A stretch of DNA of 64,000 nucleotides, taken from the NCBI GenBank assembly GCA_028291705.1, contig JAQGNS010000189.1:1-64000 (forward strand), written 5' to 3'. Below are positions 9,409-19,079 of this stretch, piece by piece (the first letter of the stretch is position 1; each line of letters begins with the position of its first letter). Position numbers and translations under genes: made by a program. This DNA is from Nevskia sp. Its GTDB lineage: Bacteria; Pseudomonadota; Gammaproteobacteria; Nevskiales; Nevskiaceae. The notes beneath the pieces are model-generated. The model was not told the origin of the DNA and made no database searches. It saw only the letters and a program-made list of their open reading frames with translations.

Positions 9409-12400
9409 TCAGCCCTCCTGCCTTGCCGCGGCCGGCGCCGGTTCTTTTCGGCGCGGCTTGAACACCGACAGCACCTGGACGAAGAACACCGGTACCAGGA
9501 ACACCGCCAGCACCGTGGCGGTGATCATGCCGCCGATCACCCCGGTGCCGATGGCGATGCGCCCGCCGGCGCCGGCGCCGGTGGCGATGGCCAGCGGCAG
9601 CACGCCGAGGACGAAGGCCAGTGAGGTCATCAGGATCGGCCGCAGGCGCTGGCGCGCCGCCGCCACCGTGGCCTCCACCAGGCCCATGCCGTGCTCGTGG
9701 TTCTCCTTGGCGAACTCCACGATCAGGATCGCGTTCTTGGCCGACAAGCCCACCGTGGTCAGCAGGCCCACCTGGAAGAACACATCGTTGCCCAGGCCGC
9801 GCAGCAGCGTCGCGCTGACGGTGCCGATGATGCCCAGCGGCACCACCAGCATCACCGCGAACGGAATCGACCAGCTCTCGTACAGCGCCGCCAGGCACAG
9901 GAACACGATGGTCAGCGAGATCGCATACAGCGCCGGCGCCTGCGAGCCGGACAGCTTTTCCTCGTACGACAGCGCGGTCCACTCATAGCCGATGCCCTTG
10001 GGCAGCTTGGTCACTGCGTTCTCCATCGCCTTGAGCGCGTCGCCGGTGCTCTTGCCCGGCGCCGGCGCGCCGAGGAACTCCAGCGAGGGGTTGCCGTTGT
10101 AGCGCTCCAGCTTGGGCGAGCCGGTAATCCAGTGCGCGCTGGAGAAGGCCGAGAACGGCACCATCTGCGCGGCGGCGTTGCGCACGTACCACTTGTCCAT
10201 GTCCTGCGGCAGCATGCGCGACTGGTCGCTGCCCTGGATGAACACGCGCTTGACGCGGCCGCGGTCGACGAACTGGTTGACGTAGGACGAGCCCCAGCCG
10301 GCGCCGAGGGTGCTGTTGATGTCGACGATCGACAAGCCCAGTGCGCTGGCCTTTTCCCAGTCGATGTCCAGGCTGTACTGCGGCTCGTCGGACAGGCCGT
10401 TGGGGCGCAGCATGCCGATCGCCGGGTCCTTGCTGGCGATGCCCAGCAGCTGGCCGCGCGCATCCATCAGCGCCTGGTGGCCGACGTTGCCCAGGTCCTC
10501 CAGCTCGAAGTCGAAGCCGGTGGCGTTGCCCAGCTCCAGCGCCGCCGGCGGTGCGAACGCCACCACGATGGCGCCGCGGATCTGGTGGAAGCGCTGGTTG
10601 GCGCGCGCCGCCAGGGCGAACACCGAGTCCCGCGCCGCCGGCCGCTCGCGCCAGTCCTTCAGGCGCACGAAGCCCAGGCCGGAATTCTGGCCGCGGCCGC
10701 CGAAGCTGAAGCCGTTGACGGTGAACACCGCGCTGACGATGTGCGCCTCGTCCTTGAGGAAATAGTCGCGTACCTGGTCCAGCGTCTGCTGGGTCAGCTC
10801 GCTGGGCGTACCGGGCGGCTCCACCACCTGCAGGAACATGACGCCCTGGTCCTCGTCCGGCAGGAACGACTTGGGCACGCGCACGAACAGCAGGCCCATC
10901 CCCACCACGATCACCAGATACACCAGCAGGTAGCGCCCGGTGCGCCCGGTAACGTGGCCGACGCTGCGCTCGTAGGCGCCGTTCATGCGCTCGAAGCCGC
11001 GATTGAAAGCGCCGAAGAAGCCGCGCTGGCGCTCGTGCGCGCCCGGTTCCGCCGGCCGCAGCAGGGTGGCGCACAGCGAGGGTGTGAACACCAGCGCCAC
11101 CAGCACCGACAGCGCCATGGCCGAGATGATGGTGATGGAGAACTGGCGATAGATCACGCCGGTGGAGCCGGCGAAGAAAGCCATCGGCAGGAATACCGCC
11201 GACAGCACCAGCGCGATGCCGACCAGGGCGCCGGTGATCTGGCCCATGGACTTGCGCACCGCCTCCTTGGGCGGCAGGCCTTCCTCGCTCATCACGCGCT
11301 CGACGTTCTCCACCACCACGATGGCGTCGTCCACCAGCAGGCCGATCGCCAGCACCATGCCGAACATGGTCAGCGTGTTGATGGAGTAGCCGGCCGCGGA
11401 AAGGATGCCGAAGGTGCCCAGCAGCACCACTGGCACCGCGATGGTGGGGATCAGCGTGGCGCGGAAGTTCTGCAGGAACAGGTACATCACCAGGAACACC
11501 AGCACGATCGCCTCGAACAGCGTCTTGACCACCTCCTCGATCGAGACGCGCACGAACGGCGTGGTGTCATAGGGATAGACCATCTCCAGCCCGGGCGGGA
11601 AGAACGGCGCCAGCCGGTCCATCGTTGCGTGCACCGCTTTGGCGGTGTCCAGCGCATTGGCGCCGGTGGCCAGCTTGACCGCCAGGCCGGCCGCGGGGTG
11701 GCCGTTGTACTCGGTATAGGTCGAGTAGTTCTCGCCGCCGAGCGCGATCTCGGCCACGTCCTTCAGCAGCACCCGCGAGCCGTCGGTATTCACCTTCAGC
11801 AGGATGCGGCCGAACTCCTCCGCAGTGGTCAGGCGCTGCGGGCCGATCATGGTGGCGTTGAGACGCTGGCCCTTGACCGAGGGCAGGCCGCCCAGCTCGC
11901 CCGCCGGCACCTGCACGTTCTGCGCCTGCAGCGCGTTGCCCACATCCACCGGCGTCAGGCCGTAGTTGGTGAGCTTGGCCGGGTCCATCCAGATGCGCAT
12001 GCCGTACTGCGCGCCGAACAGCTGGTAATCGCCTACGCCGCGGGTGCGGCTGACGGGGTCCTGCACGTGCGAGGCGATGTAGTCGCTGACGTCGATGCTG
12101 TTCATCGAGCCGTCGGCCGAGTAGAAGCCGATCACCAGCAGGAAGTTGCGGGTGGCCTTGGCCACGCGGATGCCCTGTGCCTGCACCTCCGTCGGCAGCA
12201 GCGGTGTGGCCAGCTGCAGCTGGTTCTGCACCTGCACCTGGGCGATGTTGGGATCGGTGCCCTGCTCGAAGTACAGGGTGATCACCATGGTCCCGTCCTT
12301 GTCGCTCTCGGAACCGAAGTACAGCAGGTGGTCGATGCTGCTGAGCTGCTGCTCGATCACCTGCGTCACCGTGCTCTGTACCGTTTCGGCCGAGGCGCCG

Positions 12401-12549
12401 GGATAGTTCACGGTGATCGAGACGGCCGGCGGCGCGATGCTTGGATACTGCGCCACCGGCAGACTGGTGACGGCCAGCGCGCCGACCAGCATCACCACGA
12501 CCGCCAGCACCCAGGCGAAGATCGGCCGGTCGATGAAGAAATTGACCAT
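9409..12549 (-). CDS. RND multidrug efflux permease, HAE1/AcrB-MexB family
   Basis: [51 protein letters not shown]. Confidence 0.97.
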   Translation of the reverse strand: MVNFFIDRPIFAWVLAVVVMLVGALAVTSLPVAQYPSIAPPAVSITVNYPGASAETVQSTVTQVIEQQLSSIDHLLYFGSESDKDGTMVITLYFEQGTDPNIAQVQVQNQLQLATPLLPTEVQAQGIRVAKATRNFLLVIGFYSADGSMNSIDVSDYIASHVQDPVSRTRGVGDYQLFGAQYGMRIWMDPAKLTNYGLTPVDVGNALQAQNVQVPAGELGGLPSVKGQRLNATMIGPQRLTTAEEFGRILLKVNTDGSRVLLKDVAEIALGGENYSTYTEYNGHPAAGLAVKLATGANALDTAKAVHATMDRLAPFFPPGLEMVYPYDTTPFVRVSIEEVVKTLFEAIVLVFLVMYLFLQNFRATLIPTIAVPVVLLGTFGILSAAGYSINTLTMFGMVLAIGLLVDDAIVVVENVERVMSEEGLPPKEAVRKSMGQITGALVGIALVLSAVFLPMAFFAGSTGVIYRQFSITIISAMALSVLVALVFTPSLCATLLRPAEPGAHERQRGFFGAFNRGFERMNGAYERSVGHVTGRTGRYLLVYLVIVVGMGLLFVRVPKSFLPDEDQGVMFLQVVEPPGTPSELTQQTLDQVRDYFLKDEAHIVSAVFTVNGFSFGGRGQNSGLGFVRLKDWRERPAARDSVFALAARANQRFHQIRGAIVVAFAPPAALELGNATGFDFELEDLGNVGHQALMDARGQLLGIASKDPAIGMLRPNGLSDEPQYSLDIDWEKASALGLSIVDINSTLGAGWGSSYVNQFVDRGRVKRVFIQGSDQSRMLPQDMDKWYVRNAAAQMVPFSAFSSAHWITGSPKLERYNGNPSLEFLGAPAPGKSTGDALKAMENAVTKLPKGIGYEWTALSYEEKLSGSQAPALYAISLTIVFLCLAALYESWSIPFAVMLVVPLGIIGTVSATLLRGLGNDVFFQVGLLTTVGLSAKNAILIVEFAKENHEHGMGLVEATVAAARQRLRPILMTSLAFVLGVLPLAIATGAGAGGRIAIGTGVIGGMITATVLAVFLVPVFFVQVLSVFKPRRKEPAPAAARQEG

Positions 12550-12558
12550 GGCCGGCTC

Positions 12559-13725
12559 CTATTGCGGGGCTGCGGCGGGTGCTGCCTGTGCTGCGGCCGG
12601 TCCGGCCGGGGCGGGCGGCCCAGTTGGCCCGGCCGGCTGGTATTCCTCCGGCTGCACCTTGATGCCAGGCTTGACCAGCTGCACGCCTTCCACGATCACC
12701 CGGTCTCCCGGCTTGAGGCCGCTGCTCACCAGCCACTGGTCGCCGATGGCGCGCTCCGCCTGCAGCGTGCGCAGCTCCACCGTATCGTCCTGGCCCACCA
12801 CCAGCGCCGCCGGCTGGCCCTTGGTGTCATGGGTCACGCCCTGCTGCGGCGCCAGCACCGCGTCCGGACGCACGCCTTCCTCGATCCGCTCGCGCACGAA
12901 CATGCCCGGCAGCAGCAGCCGCTCCGGATTGGGGAAGATCGCGCGCAGCGTCACCGAGCCGGTGCCCTGGTCCACCGTCACCTCGGAGAACTGCAGGGTG
13001 CCGGCCTGGGCGTAGTCGCTGCCGTCCTCCAGCTGCAGGTGCACCGGGGTCTGCCCGGCCGCGCTCTGCTGCAACAGGCCCGCCGCCGCCTCGCGCTTGA
13101 AGCGCAGCAGCGTGCCGCTGGGCTGGCTCACATCCACGTACACCGGGTCCAGCTGGTCCACCGTGGCCAGCGCGGTGGTCTGGTTGGCTGTCACCAGCGC
13201 GCCCTCCGTCACGGCGGAGCGGCTGATGCGCCCGGTGATCGGAGACAGCACCCGGGTGTAGACCAGGTTGATATGCGCGGTCTCCACTGCGGCGCGCGCC
13301 TGCAGGTCGGAGGCGACGGCGTTGTCGTAGTCCTGCTTGCTCACCGCGTTGGCCTCGGCCAGCGGCTTGTAGCGCTCAGCCTGGGCACGGGCCGAGGCGG
13401 CGGCAGCCACCGCGCTGTCGTAGGCCGCCTGGTAGGGCGCCGGGTCGATCTGGTACAGCTGCTGCCCGGCCTTGACCTCGCCGCCCTCGGTGAACAGGCG
13501 CTTGAGCAGGACGCCGTTCACCTGCGGCCGCACCTCCGCCTCCCGGAATGAAGTGACGCGGCCAGGCAGCTCGGTGCTGATCGGCACCGGCTGTGCCTTG
13601 AGGGTCACTACCGAGACCTTCGGGGGCGGCGCGGATTGGGGTGGGGCCTTGTGGCTGCATCCACTCATCGCCACCACCGCAATGACGGACAGCCGGCGCC
13701 CCATGCTGAATGCGATTTTTCTCAT
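12559..13725 (-). CDS. RND periplasmic adaptor subunit (AcrA/MexA family)
   Basis: Lipoprotein signal MSGCSHKAPP; RPQVNGVLLKRLFTEGGEVKAGQQLYQIDPAPY. Confidence 0.95.
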   Translation of the reverse strand: MRKIAFSMGRRLSVIAVVAMSGCSHKAPPQSAPPPKVSVVTLKAQPVPISTELPGRVTSFREAEVRPQVNGVLLKRLFTEGGEVKAGQQLYQIDPAPYQAAYDSAVAAAASARAQAERYKPLAEANAVSKQDYDNAVASDLQARAAVETAHINLVYTRVLSPITGRISRSAVTEGALVTANQTTALATVDQLDPVYVDVSQPSGTLLRFKREAAAGLLQQSAAGQTPVHLQLEDGSDYAQAGTLQFSEVTVDQGTGSVTLRAIFPNPERLLLPGMFVRERIEEGVRPDAVLAPQQGVTHDTKGQPAALVVGQDDTVELRTLQAERAIGDQWLVSSGLKPGDRVIVEGVQLVKPGIKVQPEEYQPAGPTGPPAPAGPAAAQAAPAAAPQ

Positions 13726-13829
13726 TTCCCAATCCTTGCACCAAGCGTGAGACGCACATTCCGACTGCTTCTATTCGTACTCCAGGAATGTAGTGTTCGA
13801 CCTTGATGGGTTTGCAGCAGACTTAGAAT

Positions 13830-13863
13830 AAAAAGGCCGGAACTCTGGTGCGCGAGCTCCGGC
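13830..13863 (-). terminator. Rho-independent terminator of the GMC oxidoreductase gene (minus strand)
   Basis: GCCGGAACTC…GAGCTCCGGC stem; minus strand continues into TTTTT. Confidence 0.7.
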
Positions 13864-13908
13864 AGTACGCGGCCAGTGCGGCCGGAGGAGTAATTGCGGC
13901 CCGCAGCG

Positions 13909-15627
13909 TTAGCCAGTAGCTTTGATCAATTCCGCAGCGCGACCGCCGATCATGTAGGCCGGAGCGTTGGTTGCGCCGGAGATGATTGTTGGCATTACGG
14001 ATGCGTCGGCCACGCGCAGACCTCGAACGCCGTGCACGCGAAGCTCGCTATCCACTACGGCATCCTTGTCGGTGCCGATCTTCGCAGTGCCGACCGGATG
14101 ACCATAGCTAGCAGATCCTGTCCGGGCGAGGTCGATACTATGCTGACGACTCGTGGCTTTAGGGCCCGGAACGATCTCTGCATCACGGATGTCGTCGAAA
14201 GCAGTCTGGTGGCCTAGCTCACGAGCTGCCTCGATCGCGCGCACAATCGCGGCAAGATCGCGGTCGGTGCCCAAAAGGTTGGCATCGATGATGGCGGCAT
14301 CCTGCCAATTCGCGCTGGCGAGCCGCACAACGCCGCGGCTGGTCGGCTGAACAAGAGCCGGCGCGATGGTGAAGCCTTCCTTCGGGGGAGCACCGAAACG
14401 AGCCGCCGCTTCCGGTGTTACGATTGGGAGCTGTTCGAGTACAAGCTGGATATCGTTCGTGTGACCATCGACGCCGCTGGACAAGTACGCTTCGGCTTCG
14501 ACCGCATTGCTGTCGGCGGGGCGGTCCGGCATCTTTCCCTTGTATTGGTAGACGACGCCGGACAGGAGGACGTGGTCCTGGAGGTTGCGACCGACGCCTC
14601 GCAGATTGGCAACCGTCTTGATCCCAAGCTGCTTCAGGTGCATTGCGTCTCCGACCCCGGACAGCATAAGAAGCTTGGCGCTATGGATCGCGCCGGCAGC
14701 CAGAATCACTTCTCGATTCGCCTTGATGGATTTGGGCGCGCCGCCGGTGACGAGGCTTACGCTACTCGCGCGGTCGCCTTCGAAGTCGATTTTGGTGACG
14801 TCGGTATTCAGCAGTAGGGTGAGGTTCGGACGGCCCAGGTTGGGCCGCAGGAAGGCGCGTGCTGCGCTCACACGCGTGCCGTCGACCGCGATGTTCATGT
14901 TGATATAACCCGCTCCGGCCTTCATCGGGCCGTTCACGTCGTCGAGGATAGGCATGCCCATCTGACGCGCAGCCTCGATGAAGGCGGGGGCTGTGGGGTG
15001 GGGGTCCCCCGGTTTGCGAATGTGGACCGGACCGCCAACGCCGCGCCAATTGTTGGCGCCACCTTCCCAGTCTTCCTGAGCCTTGAAGGTTGGCAAGACG
15101 TCCTTGATGCCCCAACCCTTCGCACCGCCCTTTTCCCAGGCGTCATAGTCGCGATCCATGCCCCGCGACCAGACCATTGCGTTGATCGATGCTCCGCCGC
15201 CCAGAACATGTCCGAGCGCCATGTTGAATTTGCGGTTGTTGAGTTGAGGAACAGAGGTGATTGGCAGATGCCAATCCAGGGGGCCGCCGATGTTATAAAA
15301 CCAGATGCTCGGATTGCTGATCGTAGGAGCTGTGTCCGCACCGCCCGATTCCACCACCAGGACGTCGGCACCCGACTTCGACAGCTCACCGGCTATAACC
15401 GAGCCTGAAGCACCAGCACCGACCACGATGTAGTCGTAGGCATCCTTGAGCTGTGCCTGGTTGGCACTCTGATTCTCCCCTGCCGCAAATGCCTGCTCTA
15501 TCATCGCGCCCCAAAATGCGGCGGTAAGTCCAGCCGTCCCGACAGCGGCCAGGAAGCGCCGCCGGCTCATCTGCCCGGACGCCACTTGGTCCAGAAGAAT
15601 CTCCGTTATTTCATTGGGTTTGTTCAT
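13909..15627 (-). CDS. GMC-family FAD oxidoreductase with Tat-type signal
   Basis: SRRRFLAAVGTAGLTAAFWGAM; DYIVVGAGASGSVIAGELSKSGADVLVVESG; C-terminal VADASVMPTIISGATNAPAYMIGGRAAELI. Confidence 0.93.
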   Translation of the reverse strand: MNKPNEITEILLDQVASGQMSRRRFLAAVGTAGLTAAFWGAMIEQAFAAGENQSANQAQLKDAYDYIVVGAGASGSVIAGELSKSGADVLVVESGGADTAPTISNPSIWFYNIGGPLDWHLPITSVPQLNNRKFNMALGHVLGGGASINAMVWSRGMDRDYDAWEKGGAKGWGIKDVLPTFKAQEDWEGGANNWRGVGGPVHIRKPGDPHPTAPAFIEAARQMGMPILDDVNGPMKAGAGYINMNIAVDGTRVSAARAFLRPNLGRPNLTLLLNTDVTKIDFEGDRASSVSLVTGGAPKSIKANREVILAAGAIHSAKLLMLSGVGDAMHLKQLGIKTVANLRGVGRNLQDHVLLSGVVYQYKGKMPDRPADSNAVEAEAYLSSGVDGHTNDIQLVLEQLPIVTPEAAARFGAPPKEGFTIAPALVQPTSRGVVRLASANWQDAAIIDANLLGTDRDLAAIVRAIEAARELGHQTAFDDIRDAEIVPGPKATSRQHSIDLARTGSASYGHPVGTAKIGTDKDAVVDSELRVHGVRGLRVADASVMPTIISGATNAPAYMIGGRAAELIKATG

Positions 15628-15799
15628 TTGAGATATCTCCTTTTGCTGGCGGTGGGGCCCTCTGACGGCACATCCATATGTGTCATTGAGGACTTGCGGT
15701 CCGAACGGAGCACGATGACGCGAGCAAAGACTTCAGTACCTCGCGGTGATCGGCTATGTCCCTGCCATGGCTTTTCAGTAGGGACACGGCTGCATACAA

Positions 15800-15815
15800 G
15801 GCAATTACCGAACCA
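15800..15815 (-). promoter_or_regulatory. Candidate sigma-54 promoter for the GMC gene
   Basis: Minus strand TGGTTCGGTAATTGCC (GG-N10-GC), 44 bp from UAS core. Confidence 0.6.
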
Positions 15816-15850
15816 TCTGCAAGTCAATGATTAATATATAAATTTTTTCT

Positions 15851-15900
15851 ATCGGTGCTGGCGATATTTCACCAATGGCGAACTCCTGTACAACAACCAG
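15851..15900 (-). promoter_or_regulatory. UAS copy A (sigma-54 activator site)
   Basis: ATCGGTGCTGGCGATATTTCACCAATGGCGAACTCCTGTACAACAACCAG; 44/50 identical to the reverse complement of 18621-18670. Confidence 0.65.
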
Positions 15901-15957
15901 ACGACCAATTCCTCACTGGTCGGTGCCGAGAGCAGAGGTCTCCTCACGCTTGGGTGA

Positions 15958-16224
15958 TCATTGGGAATCTCTAGCCGTGGACGCGATCCAGATCCGGATG
16001 TACCCAGGGCAATTGCGCAGCGCAATGCCCTTTGTTGTGCACTCCCGCAAGAAGCCGATGGCTTGACGATCGACTTGGACCAAGTCTTTGAGATCCAGTG
16101 CGACTGCTTGGTCGGGCGGTTGCTCGGCGAGCAGCGAGGACAATACTCCAACGTTGTCGGCCCGAAGATGACCGATCACGAGTAACACGACGTCGCCGTT
16201 GGCGATGCGTTGTATTTTGAGCAT
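15958..16224 (-). CDS. STAS-domain protein (anti-sigma-factor-antagonist-like)
   Basis: MLKIQRIANGDVVLLVIGHLRADNVGVLSSLL…VALDLKDLVQVDRQAIGFLREC. Confidence 0.8.
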   Translation of the reverse strand: MLKIQRIANGDVVLLVIGHLRADNVGVLSSLLAEQPPDQAVALDLKDLVQVDRQAIGFLRECTTKGIALRNCPGYIRIWIASTARDSQ

Positions 16225-16272
16225 TGATCGTCGCCTTGTGCCACGGTACTGATCGTCGCCTGACGTGGGCAC

Positions 16273-16288
16273 AGCAATTGCCGCTCCA
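16273..16288 (-). promoter_or_regulatory. Candidate sigma-54 promoter for the STAS gene
   Basis: Minus strand TGGAGCGGCAATTGCT (GG-N10-GC with TTGCT). Confidence 0.65.
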
Positions 16289-16328
16289 ACGGCAAGTACA
16301 GGAATCCAAAGATGTTTGACTGGCCAAC

Positions 16329-16366
16329 CATTGGCGACATATCACCAATGGCGATATTCTGAGCAA
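16329..16366 (-). promoter_or_regulatory. UAS copy B
   Basis: TTGGCGACATATCACCAATGGCGATATTCTGAGCAAC, close to copies A and C; core is 44 bp from the STAS -24/-12 element. Confidence 0.6.
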
Positions 16367-16484
16367 CAGTGCGCCGTCTTGGACGGCGGAAGCCAAATCA
16401 TCGGAATTGACTCGCAAGGGCAAGATGGCGAGTGCTTGAACAAGGGTTATTCTTTTCACCGAACGTCGAGCGGACGGATACCTT

Positions 16485-18602
16485 ATGAACGAAACACTGC
16501 AAGCCAATCTGAACCTGATTCCAGTGCACGCGTGGTACGCAGACCCGTCAGGCGCCGTCACATTTCTCAACGAACGATGCGCAAACTACGTGGGTCTCGC
16601 GAACGACCATCCCCTGAGATCCGGGATTAGGCTGGACTCGGCGTGGGATTCCCACGTCGCGCTTCTGCATCCAGACGATCATGGCGAGACGCGCAGAATC
16701 TGGTCGCGTTGCATCAATTCCAGCTGTGCTGGTGAAGTGCCCTTTCGAGTGCGCAGTGCGGAGGGCGGATATCGGTGGTTCCTAAGTCGCGCCGAACCGC
16801 GCTGGACAAATGCCGGAAGGCTACTAGGGTGGGTTGGCCTTAATCTCGAAATCGAAGAGCAAAAGCTGTCCGAGTTCTACCTGGCGGAGAGCGAACGGCT
16901 TACACACTTTGGCACCTGGACATTTAACGCTTCTGGTTTCGAATACTGGTCGTCCGGCCTATTTCACATCTACGGCCTAGAGCCAACAGCTAAGGCGCCG
17001 AGCGTTTCGGAGTACATGGCGATGGTGCACCCAGAGGATAGGGACTCCGTCGCGCGCCATATTAAAAAAATGCTCTCTGAGCACAATTCCTTTGACTTCA
17101 CCAAGCGAATTGTTCGGCCCGATCGATCAATTCGTCATGTCCGTTGCGTCGGTACGCCGTTACGGCATGACCGGATGTTCAACGGATACATGGGGGCAGG
17201 GATAGATGTTACGGAGCAGGCGCAACTTACAGAAGCCCTGCGCGAAAGCGAGGCGGAACTCCGGCAGATCACGGATCTCTCGCCACAGCACATAGGCGTG
17301 GTGGGCCCAAACGGCGAGCACGTTTACGCCAACCGCACTGCACTTGCGTACGTTGGCGCCAGTTTGGACGAATGGAAGGGCGGTGCCGTCGGGGGTTATG
17401 TTCATCCCGACGACCGGGAAGGGTTTAGAAGTCGGCTGTCGGACGTCATCGCCGGCCAAATGGAAGTGCGGTTACGCAAAAGTGACGGGAGCTATCGGTG
17501 GTTCCTGGCGCGTTTTAACTCGGTGTGCAACAGCCACGGACTGCTGGTTCGTCGGTATGTTACATGTACGGATATCGAGGAACGCAAAGTATCTGAGGAA
17601 AGAGTCCAGCAAGAGAACGTTGCCCTTCGCGAGGAAATCGACAAAACGTCGATGTTTGAAGAGATTGTTGGGACGTCGCCGTCGCTTGCTGCAATGCTTT
17701 CGCGCGTAAGCAAGGTTGCGGCCAGCGAATCGACAGTTCTGATCACGGGCGAAACCGGAACGGGAAAGGAGCTTGTTGCCCGTGCGATTCACCGACGGTC
17801 ATGTCGTTCCTCGCGGCCATTCGTGGCGGTGAACTGCGCCGCCATTCCCCGTGAGTTAATGGCCTCTGAGCTGTTTGGGCATGAAAAAGGAGCCTTCACT
17901 GGCGCCACACAGCGGAGGCTCGGTCGCTTCGAGCTTGCCGAGGGTGGAACGATCTTTCTGGATGAAGTCGGTGAACTTTTGCCGGACACGCAGGCCGCAT
18001 TGCTGAGGGCGCTGCAGGAACGAGAATTCGAGCGCGTCGGTGGAAGAGAGGCTGTCAGGGTCAACGTTCGTGTGATTGCTGCCACGAATCGCGATTTGGA
18101 AGAAGCCGTCTCAGGTGGGATCTTTCGCCAGGATCTTTATTATCGTCTCAACGTGTTTCCCGTAGAGATGCCCCCTTTGCGGGAAAGGGGAGACGACATC
18201 CCATTGTTGGTTGAGTACTTCATTGACCGTTACGCTCGGAAGATGGGAAAGTCGTTTCGACACGTCAACATGCGGACGCTCGACCGCCTGAAGTCATATC
18301 CGTGGCCAGGGAATGTTCGCGAACTTCAGAACGTCATCGAACGGTCCATAATCGTCTGCGATTCCGACGAATTCACGATCGATGACAGTTGGCTGTCAGC
18401 GGCATCGACGGCCGAAAGCCGTGTCGCTCTCTCTAGCACGCTCGCGTCTCACGAGAAGACGATCATCGAGGAAGCGTTGCACGCCTGCAGCGGGCGAGTC
18501 TTTGGGTCCGCGGGGGCAGCTGCGAGGCTCGGAATTCCCCGCTCGACACTTGAATCAAAGATCCGTGCGCTGGGAATCAACAAGCGGCGCTTCCGGCAAT
18601 AA
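16485..18602 (+). CDS. Sigma-54-dependent transcriptional activator with PAS domains, AAA+ and Fis-type HTH
   Basis: GETGTGKELVARAIH, ELFGHEKGAFTGA, FLDEVGELLPDTQAALLRALQE, C-terminal GSAGAAARLGIPRSTLESKIRALGI; PAS-like repeats in N-terminal half. Confidence 0.95.
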   Translation: MNETLQANLNLIPVHAWYADPSGAVTFLNERCANYVGLANDHPLRSGIRLDSAWDSHVALLHPDDHGETRRIWSRCINSSCAGEVPFRVRSAEGGYRWFLSRAEPRWTNAGRLLGWVGLNLEIEEQKLSEFYLAESERLTHFGTWTFNASGFEYWSSGLFHIYGLEPTAKAPSVSEYMAMVHPEDRDSVARHIKKMLSEHNSFDFTKRIVRPDRSIRHVRCVGTPLRHDRMFNGYMGAGIDVTEQAQLTEALRESEAELRQITDLSPQHIGVVGPNGEHVYANRTALAYVGASLDEWKGGAVGGYVHPDDREGFRSRLSDVIAGQMEVRLRKSDGSYRWFLARFNSVCNSHGLLVRRYVTCTDIEERKVSEERVQQENVALREEIDKTSMFEEIVGTSPSLAAMLSRVSKVAASESTVLITGETGTGKELVARAIHRRSCRSSRPFVAVNCAAIPRELMASELFGHEKGAFTGATQRRLGRFELAEGGTIFLDEVGELLPDTQAALLRALQEREFERVGGREAVRVNVRVIAATNRDLEEAVSGGIFRQDLYYRLNVFPVEMPPLRERGDDIPLLVEYFIDRYARKMGKSFRHVNMRTLDRLKSYPWPGNVRELQNVIERSIIVCDSDEFTIDDSWLSAASTAESRVALSSTLASHEKTIIEEALHACSGRVFGSAGAAARLGIPRSTLESKIRALGINKRRFRQ

Positions 18603-18620
18603 TCGGCGCGAGATAGGCGC

Positions 18621-18670
18621 GTGGTTGTTGTACAGAAGATCGCCAATGGCGAAATATCGCCAGCACTGAT
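18621..18670 (+). promoter_or_regulatory. UAS copy C (inverted relative to copy A)
   Basis: GTGGTTGTTGTACAGAAGATCGCCAATGGCGAAATATCGCCAGCACTGAT. Confidence 0.65.
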
Positions 18671-18705
18671 CGCCTCAAAGATCATAAAAATCAAAGTATT
18701 GCCGC

Positions 18706-18721
18706 TGGAGCGGTAATTGCT
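18706..18721 (+). promoter_or_regulatory. Candidate sigma-54 promoter reading rightwards
   Basis: TGGAGCGGTAATTGCT; 44 bp from UAS C core. Confidence 0.65.
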
Positions 18722-18990
18722 CGTGCATAGCGATGATCTCTGCTGAAACCCGGCGGGGACATAGCCGATGACCGTGAGGCACTCAAAAGTTGGTTGCTCG
18801 CGTCATCGTGCTCCATCCCGACCGCAGGTGCTCAAGGAGACACCATGAAAGCCATCACGACGCCCAACATCGACGGTGCGCTCCCGTGAGTGCGCACGCC
18901 ACGATTTCCCCAAATGAGGCCGCAGATCTTTGCGGAGCGCCGACTTTACGTCGATCGGATGGAAGAGCGTCTGAAGGCATGTTGGCGTTA

Positions 18991-19010
18991 TACTTGACGA
19001 TTGGCAAGTA
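18991..19010 (+). promoter_or_regulatory. Palindromic operator copy 1, upstream of amidohydrolase operon
   Basis: TACTTGACGATTGGCAAGTA followed by TACT (-10 TATACT). Confidence 0.7.
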
Positions 19011-19079
19011 TACTGATATTTAACTCGCTACTTTCCGATCAGAACACGATCCCATCAGGATCGAGCGTCACACAGGACG

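Noticed and set aside
8491-9624. 377-aa plus-strand ORF
   Set aside because: Antisense to the outer-membrane factor and pump; no recognisable domain, compositionally biased.
10310-10765. Reverse-frame ORFs in the RND pump
   Set aside because: Short, biased, antisense.
9691-13551. 1286-aa plus-strand ORF opposite the RND pump and adaptor
   Set aside because: Antisense to clearly conserved RND genes; low-complexity H/R/Q/A-rich translation typical of the reverse frame in GC-rich coding DNA.
13756-13791. ACATTCC/GGAATGT inverted repeat upstream of the RND adaptor
   Set aside because: Short arms with a 22-nt spacer; could be chance.
15751-15769. TGGCAGGGACATAGCC considered as the sigma-54 promoter
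   Set aside because: Also GG-N10-GC, but TGGTTCGGTAATTGCC is a better match and shares the 44-bp UAS spacing with the other two cassettes; the former is more likely a conserved leader block.
18790-19023. 77-aa ORF before the amidohydrolase
   Set aside because: No recognisable motif and overlaps the leader and operator 1.
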